From Marmoricola sp. URHB0036 (GTDB taxonomy: Bacteria; Actinomycetota; Actinomycetes; Propionibacteriales; Nocardioidaceae), in assembly GCF_000426045.1 (NCBI RefSeq), contig NZ_AUEP01000006.1, positions 213,873 through 277,872 of the forward strand: DNA of 64,000 nt, given 5' to 3'. A program made the translations under genes and the position numbers. Every line of letters starts with the position of its first letter. Within the stretch, counting starts at the first letter, position 1. A model generated the notes under the pieces. That model did not search any database. It saw nothing but the letters and a program-made list of their open reading frames with translations, and was not told the DNA's origin. Below, piece after piece: positions 59,519 to 64,000 of the stretch.

Positions 59519-61444
59519 ATGAGCAATTCCATCGGACCCGGCACCGTCCTCGCCGGCCGCTACCGCCTCGACGACCTGCTCACCGAGAGCGAGGGAGCCC
59601 GGTTCTGGCGGGCGACCGACACCATCCTGGCCCGCAGCGTCGCCGTGCACGCGGTGCCGAGCGACGACGAGCGTGCCCCCGGCCTCCTCGACGCCGCCCG
59701 GGTCTCCGCCACCGTCACCGACCCCCACCTGCTCCGGGTGCTCGACTGCGACGACGCGGGCGGCATCACCTGGGTCGTCAACGAGTGGGGCGACGGCGTC
59801 TCGCTCGACCTGATGCTCCAGCAGGGCACCCTGCCCCCGTCCCGTGCCGCCTGGCTGACCCGCGAGGTCGCCGACGCGATCGCTGCCGGCCACGCCCAGG
59901 GTGTCGCCCACGGTCGGCTGAACCCGGAGGCCGTGCTGGTCACGCAGGCCGGCGCGGTCAAGCTGATCGGCTACGTCGTCGACGCCAGCCTCCAGCGTGG
60001 ACGGCCACCGGACCCGCTGTACGGCGAGCTCGACGAGCGGGAGGCCGACGTCATCAACCTCGCCGGGGTCCTCTACGCCGGGCTGACCGGTCGGTGGCCG
60101 GGAGTCGCCCCGTCCGCCGTACCCAAGGCGCCCCGCGAGGGCCGGCGGCCGCTGCGCCCGCGCCAGGTGCGCGCCGGTGTCCCCCGCACCCTCGACGTCA
60201 TCTGCGAGCGGGTGCTGCACAAGGAGGCCTCCCAGCACGCCATGCCCATCGAGACGGCCCAGGAGATCGCGGCCGCCCTGGCCGACTTCCTCGGCGACTC
60301 CGGGAGCGCCGCTCCCCTCGACCTCGCCGGGATGCACTCCGAGCCCACCGTCTCCATCCATCGCGACGCGCTGGCGACGGGCGTCGCCGACCTGCACGCG
60401 GAGGCGCTGGCGGCCGGGACGTCCTCGACGGACGAGGCGGCGGAGGCCACCGTGCAGTCCGCGCCGCCCGCGGCCGAGGAGCCGGACCCCGAGGACACCC
60501 AGATCTACCAGGAGGCCCGGCAGGGCCCGGACTCGATGACCCCGCTCCAGGCACCGCCCGAGGCGGCCACTCCCCCGCCGCCCTTCGAGGACATCCCCGA
60601 GCGGCCGCTGTTCGCCAGCACCGAGCGGCGGGTCCCGGCCGCGGCGCAGGCTGCCCAGGCGGCCGAGGCAGCACGTGCGGCCGAGCTCGGGCACAGCCCG
60701 GCCGGCGCCACGGCGACCGCCGCTCGCGCCGGCGTCGACTCCACCTCAGGGGGCACCGGCGACACCGGCTCCGGCTTCTGGCCCTTCACCGACGAGGACG
60801 AGGCCAAGAACGACGTCCACACCGGCAAGGAGGGCCGGGGCTGGATGCGGATGGCGATCGTGGTCGGGATCCTGATCATCGTCGTCGTGGCGATGGCGAT
60901 CGCGTTCAACCGGGGCCGCCAGGACGGCGGACCCACCTCCGGCTCGCCGGGCAGCACCCCGTCGCAGGCCGCGGGTACCACCGGCGGCGCCGCGGTCACC
61001 TTCGCCGGCGTACGCGACTTCGATCCCGACGGCGACCCGCCCGAGGAGAACCCCGACACCGCGAAGAACGCCATCGACGGCGACCCCAGCACGTCGTGGA
61101 CGACGGTGACCTATCGCGGCACCCCCGCGCTGGGCGGGCTCAAGCCAGGCGTCGGACTGATGCTCGACCTCGGCAAGGAGCAGCGGGTCTCCTCACTGAC
61201 GGTGCGCTTCAAGGGCGCCCCCACGTCCTACGACGTGTACGCCGCTCCGGCCGGCGTGACCGAGGCCCCCGACACGGTGGACCAGCTCGACAAGGTCGGC
61301 GGCCAGCAGTCGGCTCCCGAGAAGAGCAGCATCACCCTCGAGTCCAAGCCGTCGACGCGCTACCTGCTCGTGTGGCTGACCCGCCTGCCGCAGGTCGCGG
61401 GCGGCTACCGCGGGGAGATCATCGACATCACGGCCAGGTCGTGA
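59519..61444 (+). CDS. MurJ-associated pseudokinase with extracellular discoidin-like domain
   Basis: A 641-residue protein starting at ATG 59519 (GAGGGGAGTGACGTG upstream). Residues ~1-265 are a Ser/Thr kinase fold that is probably inactive: the ATP-binding Lys is replaced (VAVHAVPSD), and the catalytic loop HGRLNPEAVL lacks the HRD Asp. A Pro/Ala/Glu-rich linker runs to ~440, then one membrane helix (MAIVVGILIIVVVAMAIAF), and the outer ~150 residues are a discoidin-like beta sandwich (ENPDTAKNAIDGDPSTSWTT). It matches the regulatory part of mycobacterial MviN, which recruits FhaA to slow lipid II export. It overlaps sigM by GTGA. Confidence 0.88.
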   Translation: MSNSIGPGTVLAGRYRLDDLLTESEGARFWRATDTILARSVAVHAVPSDDERAPGLLDAARVSATVTDPHLLRVLDCDDAGGITWVVNEWGDGVSLDLMLQQGTLPPSRAAWLTREVADAIAAGHAQGVAHGRLNPEAVLVTQAGAVKLIGYVVDASLQRGRPPDPLYGELDEREADVINLAGVLYAGLTGRWPGVAPSAVPKAPREGRRPLRPRQVRAGVPRTLDVICERVLHKEASQHAMPIETAQEIAAALADFLGDSGSAAPLDLAGMHSEPTVSIHRDALATGVADLHAEALAAGTSSTDEAAEATVQSAPPAAEEPDPEDTQIYQEARQGPDSMTPLQAPPEAATPPPPFEDIPERPLFASTERRVPAAAQAAQAAEAARAAELGHSPAGATATAARAGVDSTSGGTGDTGSGFWPFTDEDEAKNDVHTGKEGRGWMRMAIVVGILIIVVVAMAIAFNRGRQDGGPTSGSPGSTPSQAAGTTGGAAVTFAGVRDFDPDGDPPEENPDTAKNAIDGDPSTSWTTVTYRGTPALGGLKPGVGLMLDLGKEQRVSSLTVRFKGAPTSYDVYAAPAGVTEAPDTVDQLDKVGGQQSAPEKSSITLESKPSTRYLLVWLTRLPQVAGGYRGEIIDITARS

Positions 61445-62169
61445 CGACCCGTGAGGACAGCGACGCCTCCCTCGTCGAGGCACACCTGGCCGGCGACCCG
61501 GAGGCGTTCGGCGAGCTGTTCCGCCGCCACCGCGACCGACTGTGGGCGGTGGCGCTGCGCACGACGGGCAACCCGGAGGATGCCGCGGACGCCCTCCAGG
61601 ACGCCTTGATCTCGGCCTTCCGCCGCGCCGACTCCTACCGCGGCGACGCAGCGGTGACCACGTGGCTGCACCGGATCGTGGTCAACGCCAGCCTCGACCG
61701 GCTGCGTCGGCGCAAGGTGCGTGCCGCCGATCCGCTGCCCGACGACCTCGACGACGCCGCCGCCCGCGGAGCGGTCCTGGCCGGACCCGACGACGGTCCC
61801 GACCCCGGTCCTGAAGCCCACGCGGTCGCCTCCGAGAGACGGCGGCAGGTCCTCGCCGCTCTCGAGCAGCTCCCGCCCGACCAGAAGGCGGCGCTGGTGC
61901 TCGTCGACATGGAGGGCTACCCCGTCGCCGAGGCCGCCGAGATCCTCGAGGTGCCCACCGGGACGGTGAAGAGCCGCTGTGCGCGCGGACGGGCCCGGCT
62001 CGCCGTACTCCTCGCCGACCTCGGTCCCCCCGGAACCCGTGAGCCGCCGGGTGCGTCCCATTCGGGAGGTCCACCCGGTGACCCGCCCCCCAGTCCGTCT
62101 GCCAGCCCGTCTGCCAGCCCAGCTGTCCGAACGTCCGAACGTGCCATCGAAGGAGGTGAGCAGCCATGA
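61441..62169 (+). CDS. sigM: ECF sigma factor SigM
   Basis: A 242-residue extracytoplasmic-function sigma factor. Region 2 is ASLVEAHLAGDPEAFGELFRRHRDRLWAVAL with the DALQDALISAFRRADSYRGDAAVTTWLHRIVVNASLDRLRR core; region 4 is EQLPPDQKAALVLVDMEGYPVAEAAEILEVPTGTVKSRCARGRARL. The start GTG 61441 makes a 4-bp overlap with the pseudokinase gene. The ~45-residue tail after region 4 is Pro/Ser-rich with internal DNA repeats, longer than in most ECF factors. Its neighbour encodes the likely anti-sigma factor. Confidence 0.93.
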   Translation: MTTREDSDASLVEAHLAGDPEAFGELFRRHRDRLWAVALRTTGNPEDAADALQDALISAFRRADSYRGDAAVTTWLHRIVVNASLDRLRRRKVRAADPLPDDLDDAAARGAVLAGPDDGPDPGPEAHAVASERRRQVLAALEQLPPDQKAALVLVDMEGYPVAEAAEILEVPTGTVKSRCARGRARLAVLLADLGPPGTREPPGASHSGGPPGDPPPSPSASPSASPAVRTSERAIEGGEQP

Positions 62170-62927
62170 CCGACGAGCCCGAGCCCGACCGCGAGCAGGA
62201 GGAGCGCGTCCGTGCCCTGCTCGCCGACCTCGGTGCGGCTCCGGACGCAGCGGCCGTGCCGCCCGACGTGGCGGCCCGGCTCGACGAGACCCTCGCCGGG
62301 CTGGTGGCCGAGCGCGAGCAGACGCCGGCGAACGTCGTACCCCTTCGGCGACGGTGGGCACCCCGAGCGGCGGCAGCAGCGGCCGCGGTCATCGTGCTCG
62401 GCGCGGGTGGGGTCGCCGCGGCCAACCTCGGCGTGTTCGACGGCACCGCCAGGGACACCAGCAGCGCCGACACCTCGGCCGGCGGCAGCAGCGCGGAGTC
62501 GCTGGACGGCACCACCACCACGGCTCCCGAGCCGACGACCGCACCCAACGCGTTGTCCGCGCAGCTGCCGCGGGTCAGGGCCGCGTCGTTCGACGCCGAC
62601 GTCGCGCGGCTGCTCCAGCGGCGCGCTCCGGCTCGGGACGACGCGCCCAACCAGCGCAAGAGCGAGCTGGGCAGTGGATCCGGCGAGGCGGCCGCCACCT
62701 GTCCCGGGCCGCGCACCAGCCACGGCTCCACCACCACGCCCGTGCTGTACGACGGCACCCCAGCCGTCCTGGTCGTCCACCCCGCCCGCGCAGGCGAGCG
62801 CCTCGTCGAGGCGTGGTCCTGCGGCGGTGGCCGCGTACTCGACAGGGCCCGGGTCCCGGCGACAGCGGCCGGCGTCGACCCGAGCAGCCCGGACCCCGGA
62901 TTAGCCAGCCCCAGCCCGACGCCGTAA
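62166..62927 (+). CDS. Probable anti-sigma factor for SigM (membrane-anchored)
   Basis: A 253-residue protein that overlaps sigM by ATGA. The cytosolic part (1-~60) is helical and acidic (EQEERVRALLADLGAAPDAAAVPPDVAARLDETL) with no HxxxCxxC zinc motif. One membrane helix is near 67-86 (AAAAAAVIVLGAGGVAAANLG), followed by a Thr/Ser/Ala-rich linker and an extracellular domain with two Cys (AATCPGPRT, VEAWSCGG). Position matches the mycobacterial SigM anti-sigma factor. The role rests on context because the sequence has little recognised signature. Confidence 0.7.
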   Translation: MTDEPEPDREQEERVRALLADLGAAPDAAAVPPDVAARLDETLAGLVAEREQTPANVVPLRRRWAPRAAAAAAAVIVLGAGGVAAANLGVFDGTARDTSSADTSAGGSSAESLDGTTTTAPEPTTAPNALSAQLPRVRAASFDADVARLLQRRAPARDDAPNQRKSELGSGSGEAAATCPGPRTSHGSTTTPVLYDGTPAVLVVHPARAGERLVEAWSCGGGRVLDRARVPATAAGVDPSSPDPGLASPSPTP

Positions 62928-62937
62928 GACTGGCCCC

Positions 62938-63765
62938 ATGGCCTTCTCAGCCGGGGACTCCCCCGCCCGCACCCGCTCGGTCTCGTGCGAGGTGGCGCTC
63001 GACGTACGCCAGCAGGCCGAGCTCGTCTGGTCGGTGGCCGTGGCCGACGGACCCGAGCTCGCCTCGGAGGACCTGACCGTCACCGTCGACGGCTCGCCGG
63101 TGCCGGTCGAGGAGCTCCGGGTCGACGACGGTGGCCGGCTGCACCTGTGCAGCGCACCGCCCGGCTCACTGCGGCTGACCTACTCCGCCGAGGTCACCGG
63201 CACCGCCGCCCCCGCGAAGGTCGACCCGGTCGAGGAGATCGTCTACCGGCGCCCAAGCCGCTACGCCGAGTCCGACGAGCTCGGCCCCACCGCCTGGGCG
63301 GAGTTCTCCACCCTCGAGGGCAAGGACCTGCTCGACGCCGTCAGCTCGTGGGTCGGCACCCAGCTGTTCTACGTCAGCGGCTCCAGCCGGCACACCGACG
63401 GCGCCACCCAGACCCTGCTGGCCCGCCAAGGCGTGTGCCGCGACTACGCGCACCTGGTGATCGCCCTGCTGCGTGCCCGCAACGTGCCGGCCCGGCTGGT
63501 CGCGGTCTACGCGCCCGGGCTGCAGCCGATGGACTTCCACGCCGTCGTCGAGGCCGCCATCGACGGGGAGTGGCGGGCTGTCGACGCCACCACGCTCGCA
63601 CCCCGCCAGTCGCTGGTCCGGATCGCCACCGGCCGCGACGCCTCCGACACCGCGTTCCTCACCGTCCAGTCCGGCCGGGCCGACCTGGTGAGCATGAAGG
63701 TCGATGCCACCGCCTCCCCCGACCTGCCCGTGGACGACCTCACCCGCCTCGTCTCCCTCACGTGA
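62938..63765 (+). CDS. Transglutaminase-like family protein
   Basis: A 275-residue protein: N-terminal Ig-like beta domain (1-~110), then a transglutaminase/protease-like papain fold. The catalytic triad is visible: Cys in [11 protein letters not shown] (~165), His in MDFHAVVEA (~202) and Asp in WRAVDATTL (~219). No signal peptide, so it is cytoplasmic; typical members hydrolyse amides or act as peptidases rather than cross-linkers. Located between the sigM-anti-sigma pair and trxB, and may belong to the same stress group. Confidence 0.9.
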   Translation: MAFSAGDSPARTRSVSCEVALDVRQQAELVWSVAVADGPELASEDLTVTVDGSPVPVEELRVDDGGRLHLCSAPPGSLRLTYSAEVTGTAAPAKVDPVEEIVYRRPSRYAESDELGPTAWAEFSTLEGKDLLDAVSSWVGTQLFYVSGSSRHTDGATQTLLARQGVCRDYAHLVIALLRARNVPARLVAVYAPGLQPMDFHAVVEAAIDGEWRAVDATTLAPRQSLVRIATGRDASDTAFLTVQSGRADLVSMKVDATASPDLPVDDLTRLVSLT

Positions 63766-63792
63766 CACAGGGGCCGCGTCACACCGCGGACA

Positions 63793-63818
63793 GGAATGTC
63801 GGGTGCCTAGGATCTGTT
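63793..63818 (+). promoter_or_regulatory. SigR/SigH-type promoter of trxB
   Basis: GGAAT (63793-63797), exactly 18 bases, then GTT (63816-63818): the consensus of thiol-oxidative-stress ECF promoters. Thioredoxin reductase is a core target of these sigma factors in Streptomyces and mycobacteria. The transcript start would lie ~30 bases before the GTG at 63854. Confidence 0.85.
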
Positions 63819-63853
63819 CCACTGGCGTGACTCACAGCAATCAAGGAGTAGCA

Positions 63854-64000
63854 GTGACTGAGAGTTCAGAGACCCGCAACGTGATCATCGTGGGGTCCGG
63901 ACCCGCTGGCTACACCGCCGCGGTGTACGCCGCGCGAGCCAACCTCGCGCCCCTCATGTTCGAGGGCTCCGTCACCGCCGGTGGTGCCCTGATGAACACG
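63854..64000 (+). CDS. trxB: Thioredoxin reductase, N-terminal part (runs off the window)
   Basis: Only 49 codons are visible, from GTG 63854 with AAGGAG upstream. [23 protein letters not shown] is the FAD-binding Rossmann motif GxGxxG, followed by [14 protein letters not shown], the standard TrxB beginning. The product uses NADPH to reduce thioredoxin; the redox CxxC and NADP domain lie outside the window. The SigR-type promoter directly upstream makes it part of the thiol-stress response. trxA probably follows, as in relatives. Confidence 0.93.
   Translation, partial: MTESSETRNVIIVGSGPAGYTAAVYAARANLAPLMFEGSVTAGGALMNT

Overview
The window is high-GC (about 70%) actinobacterial chromosome. 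The closest match by gene content and habits is Nocardioides or another Nocardioidaceae: many GTG starts, dense ATGA/GTGA 4-bp overlaps, a LuxR-type two-component style, and the origin-proximal order dnaB, rplI-rpsR-ssb-rpsF, femX/racemase, GT87, ponA-type PBP, padR-ino1, pcnA, DUF6049, murJ, pseudokinase, sigM, anti-sigma, trxB. The genus is inferred from synteny and was not checked by search. I see no tRNA, rRNA, CRISPR array, insertion sequence, prophage or plasmid gene.

1-12 kb is an accessory housekeeping stretch: a general-stress PNPOx tail, SRPBCC protein, a c-di-AMP riboswitch with a secreted NlpC/P60 hydrolase, a serine hydrolase with a possible leader peptide, a CGNR regulator, a frameshifted DUF1697 gene, an LLM flavin oxidoreductase fused to hemerythrin, a LysR divergon, ohr with a SigR-like promoter, DinB, and an unusual DUF429-RelA/SpoT fusion. 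12-29 kb holds two NarL/DesK-type two-component systems, small membrane-protein operons, a patatin, NhaA fused to a DsbA-like domain, a propeller lipoprotein, a small Cys-rich protein, a secreted M1 metallopeptidase with an inserted module, and a quinone reductase.

28-36 kb is the replication/ribosomal block: dnaB, a 467-bp intergenic region rich in DnaA-box-like and palindromic sites, a MATE exporter, an MBL hydrolase, then rpsF-ssb-rpsR-rplI behind a leader that looks like an S6:S18 autoregulatory RNA. 36-48 kb has a TetR gene with a tandem operator, nfo, the cell-wall pair FemX/Alr-like, GT87 and class A PBP, padR-ino1, and a phosphatase. 48-54 kb has a D-cysteine desulfhydrase-like/hemerythrin operon opposite a large BTAD-AAA regulator, and a peptidase-E-like gene. 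54-64 kb is the conserved pcnA / DUF6049-murJ-pseudokinase-sigM-anti-sigma / transglutaminase / trxB cluster, linking envelope assembly with envelope and thiol stress; trxB has a textbook SigR promoter.

A recurring theme is what lies between convergent genes: three gaps hold short tandem repeats beside or across the stop codons and three hold long near-perfect inverted repeats, while other convergent pairs overlap.
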